A stretch of 64,000 bases of DNA from Anaerolineaceae bacterium (GTDB lineage Bacteria > Chloroflexota > Anaerolineae > Aggregatilineales > Phototrophicaceae). The notes under the pieces were generated by a model. The model searched no databases and was not told where the DNA came from. It saw only the letters and a program-made list of their open reading frames with translations. The stretch spans positions 124,001 to 188,000 of the forward strand of contig JACKCG010000004.1 in NCBI GenBank assembly GCA_020634135.1, read 5' to 3'. Of this stretch, positions 9,618 to 18,119 are shown piece after piece (position 1 is the stretch's first letter; the number at the start of each line of letters is the position of its first letter). Both the position numbers and the translations under genes were made by a program.

Positions 9618-10544
9618 ATGGCAGGACAAACACTGGCGCAGCATGGCAAAATCCGGTACAACCAGGGGGCCATCCGGCGCGATATGTGGGTGCGTAAAAT
9701 CGGCAAGTTTGGCCTGCTGTTCAACCCGGTTGTGGTTTACTTTTTCCTGTGGGCACCGATTCTCGTGCTGATTGTTTTTTCCTTCAACGCGGGCGAGTCG
9801 GTTTCCACGTGGGAAGGCTTCACCCTCAAGTGGTATGGCAATATTTTCGCCAATACGCTGGCTGCCGGGACGGAAGCTGCCCGGTTTTCCACTGAGCTGA
9901 TGCTTAGTTCTGTCAAGAACAGCCTCATCGTAAGTATCAGCGCCACCACGATTTCTACCATTATCGGCACAATGGTTGCTCTCAGCCTGGAGCGCGGCCA
10001 CTTCCCCGGCAAGAAGTTCCTGGACGCGGTGCTGTATCTGCCGGTCATCATCCCGGAGATTACACAGGGTATCTCGCTGGCACTGTTCTTCAAGGTTATT
10101 TTTGACTGGGTTTCGCTGCAAAGCCCGGATTTACGCCCGACATCCGGCTTCGGCACGATTATCATCGCTCATGTGGCGTTTAGTGTTTCATATGTTACAA
10201 TCGTTGTCCGGGCGCGGTTGTCTGATATGAATCCCCGCTATGAAGAAGCCGCCCGCGACCTAGGTGCTAACGAATGGCGCACATTCTGGCGTGTGACATT
10301 TCCGCTCATCCTGCCAGGGGTATTGGCTGGGGCGCTGTTAGCTTTTACGATCTCGTTGGACGATTTTGTTGTTACCTTCTTCAATTCTGGGGTAGGGACA
10401 ACGACCCTGCCGATTTTCGTTTACGGTTTGCTCAAGACCCGTGTGCCACCAGAGATTAACGCGATATCAACCCTGATGCTGATCGCATCCACAATCCTGG
10501 TGGGATCGTCGCTTATACTGCAAGGGCGCGGCGCCGATAAGTAA
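9618..10544 (+). CDS. potC: Spermidine/putrescine-type ABC transporter permease (PotC-like)
   Basis: The second permease, 308 residues, six membrane helices. The EAA motif is EEAARDLGANEWRTFWRVTF near residues 211-230 and the FTISLDDFVVTFF helix that follows is typical of PotC. An unusual hydrophilic N-terminal extension of about 35 residues precedes the first helix. The start at 9618 follows GGAGGGG and lies two bases from the potB stop. It forms a heterodimer with PotB in the family model. Confidence 0.92.
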   Translation: MAGQTLAQHGKIRYNQGAIRRDMWVRKIGKFGLLFNPVVVYFFLWAPILVLIVFSFNAGESVSTWEGFTLKWYGNIFANTLAAGTEAARFSTELMLSSVKNSLIVSISATTISTIIGTMVALSLERGHFPGKKFLDAVLYLPVIIPEITQGISLALFFKVIFDWVSLQSPDLRPTSGFGTIIIAHVAFSVSYVTIVVRARLSDMNPRYEEAARDLGANEWRTFWRVTFPLILPGVLAGALLAFTISLDDFVVTFFNSGVGTTTLPIFVYGLLKTRVPPEINAISTLMLIASTILVGSSLILQGRGADK

Positions 10545-10707
10545 TAGTGTGTTGGATTAACCGGCTGAAGACAGGTTGTACACCGCTGTTTTCGGCTTGT
10601 CATTCATATTACCATTTCCCTTTGGAAGGGGGCTAGTCTGGGGGACTGCCTGGTGATGGAGATGCGGGTAATCATTTGTCGTTCACTTATTTTCGAGGGA
10701 GAGCCAC

Positions 10708-11808
10708 ATGAGTAAGAAACATTTCGGATTAATCATTATCGGGCTGTTGCTGGTTGGGATGATTGTCCCCGCAACGGCACAGGACAATGAAATTGCCACG
10801 AGTTGGACGTGCCCTGAAGGCTTCGAGGGGCAGCAATTGAATATTTACAACTGGTCAACGTATATTGCGGAAGACACGATTGCGAACTTCCAGACATTGT
10901 GTGGTGTCACTGTTACTTATGACACCTTCGAGAGCAGCGAAGCCGCTGTCGCCCGTCTGCGGGCGGGCAATCCGGGTTACGATATTGTCGTTCCGGCTGG
11001 CAGCGACATTCCCCGCCTGATTGAAGAAGAACTGCTGGTGCCGCTGGATATGACAAAAATCCCGAACTTCGCTAATGTGACACCGCAGCTTACCGGGACT
11101 CCCTTTGACCCCAATAACGAGTATGCTATTGGCTATCAGTGGGGGACGATTGGTATCGGCTATAACGTGACGAAGGTGAGCGAAGAAGTCACTTCCTGGG
11201 AGCAAATGTTCAATTACTCAGAACCGGCAGTGGCGTGGCTGGAAGATCGCCGGGCGATGTTGGCCGCCGCTGCGCTCATCTTAGGCTATGACCCCAATTC
11301 GCAGGAACCGGATGAGATTTCCGCCATGGTGGATTACCTGATTGAACATGGCAGCAATGTTATCTATATCGCGGGGGATGACGGTCAGGAACTGCTGGCA
11401 CGCGGCGAGGCTGATATGGTGGTGGAATACAGCGGCGACATCTTCCAGATTATGGATGAATGTGAATGCGATGATTACGCCTACATTATCCCCAGCGAAG
11501 GTGCGAATATCTGGATGGACATGATGGCGATTCCGACTGGCGCACAGAATGTTGAACTGGCGCACGTCTTCCTGGATTACATCCTTGACCCACAGGTGGG
11601 GGCGGACATCAGCAACTATACGGCTTACGCCAGCCCTAACCAGGCGGCAATTGATGGCGGCCTGATTGACCCCGAACTCCTGAATGATCCGGCCATTTAC
11701 CCCGATGAAGAACTGCTTCAGCGGCTGTACTGGACTCAGGCCAATATTGACAGCGAACAGCTTTACAACGATGCCTGGGACGAGATCAAAATTCGTATTG
11801 GACAGTAG
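10708..11808 (+). CDS. potD: Spermidine/putrescine-type periplasmic substrate-binding protein (first copy)
   Basis: A 366-residue exported protein with a signal peptide at 1-24 ending near PATAQ. Mature-region motifs NIYNWSTYIAEDT, NPGYDIVVPAGSDIP, YQWGTIGIGYN and the C-terminal DEIKIRIGQ match PotD/PotF binding proteins. Four cysteines (WTCPEG, TLCGV and the DECECDD pair) recur in the next gene and could form two disulfides. A GAGGGAGAG Shine-Dalgarno precedes the ATG. Its role is to deliver polyamine or a similar ligand to PotBC. The tandem neighbour is a paralogue, so the cluster may have two ligand ranges. Confidence 0.9.
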   Translation: MSKKHFGLIIIGLLLVGMIVPATAQDNEIATSWTCPEGFEGQQLNIYNWSTYIAEDTIANFQTLCGVTVTYDTFESSEAAVARLRAGNPGYDIVVPAGSDIPRLIEEELLVPLDMTKIPNFANVTPQLTGTPFDPNNEYAIGYQWGTIGIGYNVTKVSEEVTSWEQMFNYSEPAVAWLEDRRAMLAAAALILGYDPNSQEPDEISAMVDYLIEHGSNVIYIAGDDGQELLARGEADMVVEYSGDIFQIMDECECDDYAYIIPSEGANIWMDMMAIPTGAQNVELAHVFLDYILDPQVGADISNYTAYASPNQAAIDGGLIDPELLNDPAIYPDEELLQRLYWTQANIDSEQLYNDAWDEIKIRIGQ

Positions 11809-11867
11809 CTTTCTACTGTGAAAGAAGGGTATGGTTTCGCCTACCTAAAACTGCTGACGATTGTGGT

Positions 11868-11887
11868 GGACGGCCAGAAGGCCGTCC
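11868..11887 (+). terminator. Hairpin between the two potD-like genes
   Basis: GGACGGCC-AGAA-GGCCGTCC is a perfect 8-bp stem with a 4-base loop, 60 bases after the first potD stop. There is no U tract, so it may limit read-through or protect the upstream message rather than fully terminate. Confidence 0.45.
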
Positions 11888-12081
11888 CTACTATGTTGTC
11901 AGTTACGGTTCATGGTCAGGGGAAGCGATACAAGGGTAAGGTATGGTAACGGCGGGGAATAACGCGCCATGCGGCGCCTGTTCCCTGGATGCCTTTTCTG
12001 GATCACCAGAATCAGCTTTCCAAACCAATCGAATGTATCAGGTGTCCTATGTATTACTGAGTACGAAAGAGAAAAAAGACG

Positions 12082-13176
12082 TTGAACAAGCTAACCACCT
12101 TCGTATGTATTGGTTTGTTCGCACTCCTCACGAGTGCCACCGTTTTCGCCCAGGAGTCCAGCAATAAAACTGGTTGGACTTGTCCGGAAGGTTTTGCAGG
12201 GCAACAGCTCAATGTGTTTAACTGGTCAACCTATATTGCCGAAAACACTGTGTCTGACTTTGAAACCCTCTGTGGCGTGACAGTGGTCTACGATGTTTAC
12301 GACTCCGATGATTCACTGCTTGCGCGGTTGCGCCAGGGTAATCCCGGCTACGACATCGTAGTACCCAGCGACTTCGCTGTGCCGACCATGATTGAGGAAG
12401 GGTTGTTTGAACAGCTCGACCTCAAGAACATCCCCAATTTCAGCAATCTTAGCCCCGACCTGCGTTCTGCGCCCTATGACCCGGACAGCGAGTACACCGT
12501 GCCGTATTTGTGGGGGACGTTCGGCATTGGCTACAATGCTGCCCATGTGGGCGAAGCCGTGACCAGTTGGGAACAGTTCTTCAATTATGATGGCCCGGTA
12601 GCCTGGATAGATGACTCGCGCATCATGATAGCTATCGGTCTGGTGATGGTTGGTTATGACCCGAACTCTACCGACGAGGAAGAAATCGCCGCCGCCGGTC
12701 AGTACCTCATCGAACACAGCAGCAATGTGGTTGCCATCGCAGAAGATGACGGCCAGGAGATGCTGGTACGCGGTGAGGTGGATATGGCGATTGAGTACAA
12801 CGGTGACATCTTCCAACTCGCGCTGGATTGCGAGTGCGAGGATTATGCCTACACCGTGCCGGTAGAAGGGACAGGTTTCTCATCCGGGTATGTTGGCATC
12901 CCTACAGGGTCGCAGAATCACGCCCTTGCGGAGGTCTTCATTGACTACTTGCTGGACCCACAGGTGAGCGCTGACATCGCCAACTACACAGCCTATCCGA
13001 CTCCCAACCAGACCGCGATTGACGAGGGGCTGATTGACGAGGCACTGCTGAGTAATCCGGGTGTGTACCCCAGTGAGGAAGCGCGAGAGAACATCTTTTT
13101 CGTACTACCGAATATTGAAATGGAAGAACTCTACCTGTCTATCTGGGATGAAGTCAAAATCAGCCTGGGGAGCTAA
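12082..13176 (+). CDS. potD: Spermidine/putrescine-type periplasmic substrate-binding protein (second copy)
   Basis: A 364-residue paralogue of the preceding protein, easily alignable end to end (WTCPEGFAGQQLN, NWSTYIAEN, NPGYDIVVPSD, WGTFGIGYN, VDMAIEYNGDIF). It starts at TTG 12082, chosen because it directly begins a good signal peptide (MNKLTTF through TVFAQ); the preceding AGAGAAAAAAGAC is a weak ribosome site. The four cysteines are conserved. Differences cluster in the middle of the mature protein, where the ligand pocket lies in PotD structures, so a different ligand or affinity is plausible but unproven. Confidence 0.88.
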   Translation: MNKLTTFVCIGLFALLTSATVFAQESSNKTGWTCPEGFAGQQLNVFNWSTYIAENTVSDFETLCGVTVVYDVYDSDDSLLARLRQGNPGYDIVVPSDFAVPTMIEEGLFEQLDLKNIPNFSNLSPDLRSAPYDPDSEYTVPYLWGTFGIGYNAAHVGEAVTSWEQFFNYDGPVAWIDDSRIMIAIGLVMVGYDPNSTDEEEIAAAGQYLIEHSSNVVAIAEDDGQEMLVRGEVDMAIEYNGDIFQLALDCECEDYAYTVPVEGTGFSSGYVGIPTGSQNHALAEVFIDYLLDPQVSADIANYTAYPTPNQTAIDEGLIDEALLSNPGVYPSEEARENIFFVLPNIEMEELYLSIWDEVKISLGS

Positions 13177-13315
13177 AGACAGGTCTTGAGACGAAAGTGA
13201 AAAGTGCCGGGTAGAAATTGGCAAATTGGGGCAGTCGTGTGTGGCTGCCCCTCAAGTCACTATCTGTTCGCAGTGGGCGGCGGTGTCTCCCACAAGTTGG
13301 ACATTGATTGGGCCT

Positions 13316-14491
13316 ATGACACAGTATGATGTTGAACTGATTGATGTAACGAAGGAATTTCCGGCCAAGCGGCAGGATGGCCTGGTGCGTGCAGTGGATA
13401 ACGTGTCGCTGCAAATCGAAGCTGGAGAGTTTTTCGCGCTGCTGGGGCCAAGCGGGTGTGGTAAAACCACTACACTGCGGATGATCGCCGGATTTGAGGA
13501 TACGACTTCCGGCCAGATTCTGATTCGCGGGAGTGCCGTCCAGCACATTCCACCTTTCCACCGCCCGGTGAATACGGTGTTTCAGGATTACGCCCTGTTC
13601 CCCCACATGACAGTCATCCAGAACATTATGTTCGGACTGGAAATGGAAGGGGTGAATAAGCAGGAAGCCCGGAAACGGGCGCAGGAAGCCCTGGAATTGG
13701 TGCGACTGCCGCAGGTGGTCAACCGGAAACCCCGCCAGCTTTCTGGTGGGCAGCAGCAGCGTGTTGCCCTGGCACGGGCGCTGGTCAAAAAGCCGGCGGT
13801 TCTGCTGCTGGATGAACCGTTGGGCGCATTGGATCTGAAGCTGCGGCAGGCAATGCAGTATGAACTCAAAACAATGCAAAAGAGCCTGGGCATCACTTTT
13901 ATTTTCGTGACCCATGACCAGGAAGAAGCGATGACGATGGCGGATCGAATCGCGGTGATGGATCAGGGTAAGGTGTTGCAAGTAGGCAAGCCAGAAGAAA
14001 TTTACGAGGCGCCATCCACGAAGTTCGTGGCGGATTTCATCGGCGAAACCAACTTTATCAAAGGGCATGTCGGTGAGATTGGTGAGCAGTTTTCCACCGT
14101 GCAAATGGATGATAAATCGGCTTTCAAGGCAGTGGTGGGCGAAGACCTGCATGTGAGCGCCGGACAGGAAATCACTGTAGCGCTGCGGCCTGAGAAGCTT
14201 AACCTTTTCCGGCTCAAAGGGACGATTGAATATGAGGAAGGCTCAACCGAATCGGCAGAGTCCTACAAAGCGGCGCTGCTGCGCGATCCGAATATTAACC
14301 TGATTCGCGGTACAGTCAAACAGGCTGTGTATATCGGTACTGATACCCGTTATGTGCTGCGTATCGCCGGTAATCAGGACATCGTCGCCCGAATCCAGAA
14401 CTTTGGGCTGCGATCAGACACGGTTTTTGAGCAGGACGAAGTGGTGAATATTTTCTGGAACGCAGAAAATGGGCGTGTGCTGCTGCAATAG
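13316..14491 (+). CDS. potA: Spermidine/putrescine-type ABC transporter ATP-binding protein
   Basis: A 391-residue ATPase. Walker A GPSGCGKTTT near residue 46, Q-loop QDYALFP, signature LSGGQQQRVALARAL, Walker B VLLLDEPLGALD and switch THDQEEAM are all intact. The C-terminal third is a TOBE-type regulatory domain. Start chosen at ATG 13316 (MTQYDVEL), where homology begins, rather than the open frame extending to 13226. An insertion of about 30 residues (EYEEGSTESAESYKAALL region, near 305-325) interrupts the TOBE domain. It powers PotBC import and closes the operon. Confidence 0.9.
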   Translation: MTQYDVELIDVTKEFPAKRQDGLVRAVDNVSLQIEAGEFFALLGPSGCGKTTTLRMIAGFEDTTSGQILIRGSAVQHIPPFHRPVNTVFQDYALFPHMTVIQNIMFGLEMEGVNKQEARKRAQEALELVRLPQVVNRKPRQLSGGQQQRVALARALVKKPAVLLLDEPLGALDLKLRQAMQYELKTMQKSLGITFIFVTHDQEEAMTMADRIAVMDQGKVLQVGKPEEIYEAPSTKFVADFIGETNFIKGHVGEIGEQFSTVQMDDKSAFKAVVGEDLHVSAGQEITVALRPEKLNLFRLKGTIEYEEGSTESAESYKAALLRDPNINLIRGTVKQAVYIGTDTRYVLRIAGNQDIVARIQNFGLRSDTVFEQDEVVNIFWNAENGRVLLQ

Positions 14492-14509
14492 TGGTTCAGG
14501 AATGTGTGA

Positions 14510-14971
14510 TCAGAAATCAACACGCCCATCGCCATCATCATCCAGGAATCCGCCAAAAATCTCATCTTCATCATCCTCTGCCCGCCGCCTGCGTTGCGAA
14601 GCGCCGCCGAGCGGGCGTTCGGTTGGCAGGCGGGTTCCTGGTTGGAGCGGGGGTGTGCCGGCGGATTGAGCCATTGGCGACGAGGGTTCCTCGGAATGAC
14701 GAGCGACGGCGGAGTCAAAATCGAGCGCCTGTGTCCGTGCGCGCAAGTCCGCCCGTGAACGGCGACCCCGGCGGGCTGCTGAGTAACTGGTGAGTTCTGG
14801 CTCGTCATCTTCTCCGCTGTTCAGTACGCCAAACACGCCGCCAATGCCGCTGAAGGCGTCCCACAGGCGCACGCCGGTTGTTCGCACAACAATAAACGCG
14901 ACAACCAGGAATGTTCCCACACAGACCAACGACAGGCCACAGACCGTCACCAGAATCAACCCAATATCCAT
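14510..14971 (-). CDS. Small membrane protein with acidic/basic tail (ALDFD motif)
   Basis: A 153-residue protein not recognised as a named family. One long N-terminal hydrophobic helix (residues 3-33) is followed by a polar, low-complexity tail with RRGRRSRADLRARTQ, and it ends in an acidic cluster (DEDEIFGGFLDDDGDGR). The tail has the motif ALDFDSAV, matched by ALDFDAAV in the neighbour at 14995-15327, so the two are paralogues. The topology suggests a single-pass inner-membrane protein with a cytoplasmic tail. It ends 18 bases from potA and is convergent with it. Confidence 0.6.
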   Translation of the reverse strand: MDIGLILVTVCGLSLVCVGTFLVVAFIVVRTTGVRLWDAFSGIGGVFGVLNSGEDDEPELTSYSAARRGRRSRADLRARTQALDFDSAVARHSEEPSSPMAQSAGTPPLQPGTRLPTERPLGGASQRRRRAEDDEDEIFGGFLDDDGDGRVDF

Positions 14972-14994
14972 TACACTACTCCCAAAAATATGCG

Positions 14995-15327
14995 CTAATC
15001 ATCTTCGTCTTTCTCAGTGCCCACTGCTTTTGTTTCTCCGGCACGGTATTTTTGAACAGCAGCGTCGAAATCCAGCGCGGCGGCTTTGGCCCGCAGTTCT
15101 TCCGCCGAGTGTTCGTGCGCCTGGGCGTGTGCCTGGGCCTGAACAGCAGTCGCCGGCTTATCTTCATCTTCCTTCGGGTCGCTGAGCATCCGCAGTATTA
15201 GCATCCCAAACCCAAAGAGGCTGCCTTTTGTAATCTGCAGTACCAGAAATGCCGCCAGCAGAATCGCAATAATGACACCTAAAGCCAACCCACATACGGT
15301 GATAACTTCCGGTGGAATATTACCCAT
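14995..15327 (-). CDS. Small membrane protein with ALDFD motif (paralogue of next gene)
   Basis: A 110-residue protein: N-terminal helix at 7-31, a second amphipathic stretch (SLFGFGMLILRMLSD), then a charged alanine/glutamine-rich tail. The segment LRAKAAALDFDAAVQKY parallels LRARTQALDFDSAVARH in the downstream gene, and both start with a TVCGL hydrophobic segment. It lies 23 bases upstream of its paralogue on the same strand, so the two probably share a transcript. Function unknown. Confidence 0.6.
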   Translation of the reverse strand: MGNIPPEVITVCGLALGVIIAILLAAFLVLQITKGSLFGFGMLILRMLSDPKEDEDKPATAVQAQAHAQAHEHSAEELRAKAAALDFDAAVQKYRAGETKAVGTEKDEDD

Positions 15328-15365
15328 GATCGCACCTATTACAGAATAGTTGTCCCCAAGAGTCT

Positions 15366-16154
15366 TTACTTGCTTCCGAGACCAGCCACCAATGGCGCAA
15401 CTGCACCATGAATCGCGGCAAAGGCGCGCTCCAGGGTGCCTTCAATGTCGCTTTCCCCAATCAAGTCATCATAGTTCATGACAACACCTTTCCAGGGTGT
15501 GGTATTCCAGCGGGCCAGCGGCGGCAGTCCTACGTCCATCATGCCTTCCGGGACAGGGTGGGCATAAGCGTAAAAGTAGGGGCGGTCAAAGCCAGGGCTG
15601 GCGGGTGAAAAGCCAAAATTCATGTGCGGGTCTGTCTGTTCGTCGTGACCGCCGGGGAACCACAGGAAAGAGAGATCGAAACCGTGCGGCCACACACCCG
15701 CCGCTGATACCCAGCCATACAGCCCAGCATGAAACCGCGCCATGCCGGAATACACACGATGCAGCGCCCAGGCATAATCTTCTGCGGTTTGCCCGTCTAT
15801 ATGCAGTAGGGTATCTCCGTTGAGTTTGTTCCGATCCGGCTTTATGATGTGTCCGGCATTTGCCAGTGTCGCCAGCACCGCATCGGTCAGTGTCGCCTGG
15901 GAGTGCCCGGCCAGGGGGATGCTCGCCGCCGGTTGGCCGGTGTAGATGATGGTTCGCTGAGCGAAATCGAGCATAAGTTCACCGCCACCGGGCAGCGGTC
16001 TGGTGATTAGTCCCTGTGGGATGATTCGTAAGGTCAGGTGCAACCAGTTGGGCAGCGGCGCGGCCACTGCCTGGTTGATCCCGCCGATTACCTGGGCCGC
16101 CTGGTGCAACCCGGTTCGTGTTTTATCCCAATTTGATAGTGCCGGGAGTGGCAT
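15366..16154 (-). CDS. DUF5996 family protein
   Basis: 262 residues from ATG 16154, chosen because AAGGAG sits at the right distance; an in-frame ATG ten codons upstream has no such site. The opening LPALSNWDKTRTGLHQAAQVIGG and the later FHAGLYGWVSAAGVWPHGFDLSFLW and GFSPASPGFDRPYFYAYA blocks are typical of the DUF5996 family. Its reaction is unknown. No signal peptide or membrane helix is visible, so it is probably cytoplasmic. The gap to the small membrane protein gene is 38 bases and the three minus-strand genes may be cotranscribed. Confidence 0.75.
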   Translation of the reverse strand: MPLPALSNWDKTRTGLHQAAQVIGGINQAVAAPLPNWLHLTLRIIPQGLITRPLPGGGELMLDFAQRTIIYTGQPAASIPLAGHSQATLTDAVLATLANAGHIIKPDRNKLNGDTLLHIDGQTAEDYAWALHRVYSGMARFHAGLYGWVSAAGVWPHGFDLSFLWFPGGHDEQTDPHMNFGFSPASPGFDRPYFYAYAHPVPEGMMDVGLPPLARWNTTPWKGVVMNYDDLIGESDIEGTLERAFAAIHGAVAPLVAGLGSK

Positions 16155-16338
16155 CGCGGTTCTCCTTGAAGCCTTATGTTGCATAGGTCATCTTGAGACG
16201 AATTTCCTTTCATTGTAGCATGGGGCGTTTTTTTACACATCCAGCGGCGGGAATGGCCGGTGACCGAGATGCGCCGTTGCACGCCGCCGGATACTGCGCT
16301 AGAGTCAACCGTGTAAACGGTCAAGAGGAAAGACTAAT

Positions 16339-16755
16339 ATGATACCGGACAGCCACAAGGATCTACTGGAAAAACCAATCCACGCGGTGCTAACGACACT
16401 GATGGCCGACGGCCAACCGCAGTCCAGCGTAATCTGGATCAGCTATGATAACGGCCTCATTCAGTTGAGCAGCATTCTGGGGCGGCAGAAAGATCGTAAT
16501 ATGCGGCGTGATCCCCGTGTGACGCTGCTGCTGCTTGACCCCGAAGACTCTTATCACTGGATGGAGATTCGCGGGGAGATAACCGCTATCACAGAAGTGG
16601 GCGCGCTGGAGCACATTGACCGGCTCACACGACGGTACACCGACCACGAACGATTCTATGGCGGGTATGCGGCGGCGGAACGCCAGGAGCGTGAAACGCG
16701 GGTCACGTATACCGTCACGCCGCGCAAGGTGATCGTCTACCCAAAGTCAAGTTAA
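16339..16755 (+). CDS. PPOX-class F420-dependent oxidoreductase
   Basis: A 138-residue split-barrel flavin-type protein. The pattern PIHAVLTTLMADGQPQSS, then GRQKDRNMRRDPRVTLLLLD and MEIRGEITAI, is that of the Rv1155/PPOX F420-binding group, which reduces substrates with deazaflavin F420H2. The alternative is FMN binding in the pyridoxamine-oxidase superfamily, which cannot be excluded from sequence alone. An AGAGGAAAG Shine-Dalgarno precedes ATG 16339. It is monocistronic and followed by a terminator hairpin. Confidence 0.8.
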   Translation: MIPDSHKDLLEKPIHAVLTTLMADGQPQSSVIWISYDNGLIQLSSILGRQKDRNMRRDPRVTLLLLDPEDSYHWMEIRGEITAITEVGALEHIDRLTRRYTDHERFYGGYAAAERQERETRVTYTVTPRKVIVYPKSS

Positions 16756-16774
16756 GCCACACAATCAATGAAAG

Positions 16775-16806
16775 AAGCCAGCAGCCGGAAAACCGCTGGC
16801 TTTTTT
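16775..16806 (+). terminator. Rho-independent terminator after the oxidoreductase
   Basis: AAGCCAGC and GCTGGCTT form an 8-bp stem around a 12-base loop, followed at once by a run of T residues (16799-16806). It lies 20 bases after the stop codon and is the clearest intrinsic terminator in the window. Confidence 0.8.
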
Positions 16807-16863
16807 GTTTCCGCACCCGGTAATGAAGAACACTCCCGGCGTTTTCGCGCTTTCTGCTTCAGC

Positions 16864-17991
16864 CTACGCTCCGGCAGTATCCACAACCGGCAGGATGGTG
16901 AAGGTGTTAAGCGCTTCGATCATGTCAGCATACATGCCGCTGGCATCTTCACTGTTCAGGTCAACTCCCGCCGCAGTCAGGCGCAGGTTGGCGGTATACA
17001 GGCTGTTGTTGTCACCGTTGAGCAGGAGCGCCAGCCCGCTTTGCGTTTCGCCGTCGGCGTCAGTATAGCTGTAGGCCACTGAATAGCCGCTGTAATCCTG
17101 GCGTTCTATCGGGTTGGTGCTCAAGATTGAAATATTCGGGCGCGTGCTTTCTACCCAGGCCTGGGCGGAGTCGGCATCCTGGACTGCGGCATCCTGGATG
17201 TTTTCGAGGCGCAGCGTCAGGCCATCGGCGTCAATGCTGGCCGGGCGTCCGGGGGCACTGTCGGCGATTGTCCAGGTTGCCGGGAAGCGCATGGCGAGGC
17301 CAGTCGTCTGGTCAATATAGGCGTTCCACTGGGCGGGCGTCCCGGCGAACTGCGTGATGGGTTTCAGCGTTGGTGTGAGCGTGTCCACCAGGTATTTCAG
17401 CATGTCGGTGGCGTTTTCCGGTGCGACAACGCGCAGGTTGTAAATCCAGCTCCCATCCGTCCAGGCGGACTGGCGGGCGACATACGTCTGATCGCGCAGC
17501 GTCAACTCAAAGTCGGTGATAAGCCGGTCGCCTTCACGGATGCGTTCCGGGCTGGTTTCACGCCAGTTGCTGTACCGCGACCAGCTTTGTGCCAACACCT
17601 CGGTTGACCAGTAGGCATCCACACTGTCGAGTGTCAGGGGCGCTTCAGGAGCAACTGACGGGATGTAGACAATCGCCTGGATGACACTGCCCTGATTGGT
17701 GTTGCTGAAGGCGATTTCCACCGTCTCAGTGTTATTGATGGGCTGGCCGGGCGTCCATCCGGTGGGGTCGGCTACGCTGAACAGGCCGCTGGGATGGACG
17801 TAGGTTGTGTCCAGTCCGATGCTGCTCAGGTCGGTGATCGGCGGGGGGAGGGTTGGTGCAGGTGTCGCAGTTGCCTGGGTTGTGCTGGTTGGTGTGTTGA
17901 CCCGCAGCAAAGGCAGGATGACACTGCTGCCCATTGCAATTACCATAACCAGACCCAGAATGACGGTTACTCGTTTAGTCCCAGTATTCAT
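16864..17991 (-). CDS. Membrane-anchored secreted protein with two related domains
   Basis: A 375-residue protein. An N-terminal hydrophobic helix (residues 8-28) acts as a signal or anchor; it is followed by a Thr/Pro/Ala-rich linker (about 31-52). Two domains then follow, each opening with a similar pattern (HPSGLFSVADPTGWTPG near 66 and QTTGLAMRFPATWTIAD near 231). This pattern resembles PsbP-like or lipoprotein LpqN-like folds found in many exported bacterial proteins. There is no lipobox cysteine. Each domain has a mid-region followed by a LKYLVDTL or DMIEALNTF ending helix, suggesting an internal duplication. Function unknown. Confidence 0.6.
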   Translation of the reverse strand: MNTGTKRVTVILGLVMVIAMGSSVILPLLRVNTPTSTTQATATPAPTLPPPITDLSSIGLDTTYVHPSGLFSVADPTGWTPGQPINNTETVEIAFSNTNQGSVIQAIVYIPSVAPEAPLTLDSVDAYWSTEVLAQSWSRYSNWRETSPERIREGDRLITDFELTLRDQTYVARQSAWTDGSWIYNLRVVAPENATDMLKYLVDTLTPTLKPITQFAGTPAQWNAYIDQTTGLAMRFPATWTIADSAPGRPASIDADGLTLRLENIQDAAVQDADSAQAWVESTRPNISILSTNPIERQDYSGYSVAYSYTDADGETQSGLALLLNGDNNSLYTANLRLTAAGVDLNSEDASGMYADMIEALNTFTILPVVDTAGA

Positions 17992-18078
17992 GACTTGTCT
18001 CCGGTAGTGATTCTAAAAACGGGCGAATCATACCGCAAAAGGTGGCAGATGTTAAGCGGGTAACGGGGCAGTTGTGTC

Positions 18079-18106
18079 GCAGCGGCGAGCCGAAACCCAC
18101 CGCTGC
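18079..18106. terminator. Hairpin between glmS and the upstream-strand secreted-protein gene
   Basis: GCAGCGG and CCGCTGC pair across a 14-base loop, with a T run on the plus strand just after (18110-18117). On the minus strand, where glmS ends at 18120, the hairpin follows the A tract and lacks a U tail, so its efficiency as a glmS terminator is uncertain. Confidence 0.4.
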
Positions 18107-18119
18107 GTGTTTTTTTACT

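Noticed and set aside
11943..12167. Plus-strand open frame ahead of the second potD
   Set aside because: It overlaps the signal-peptide region of potD in another frame and resembles no protein.
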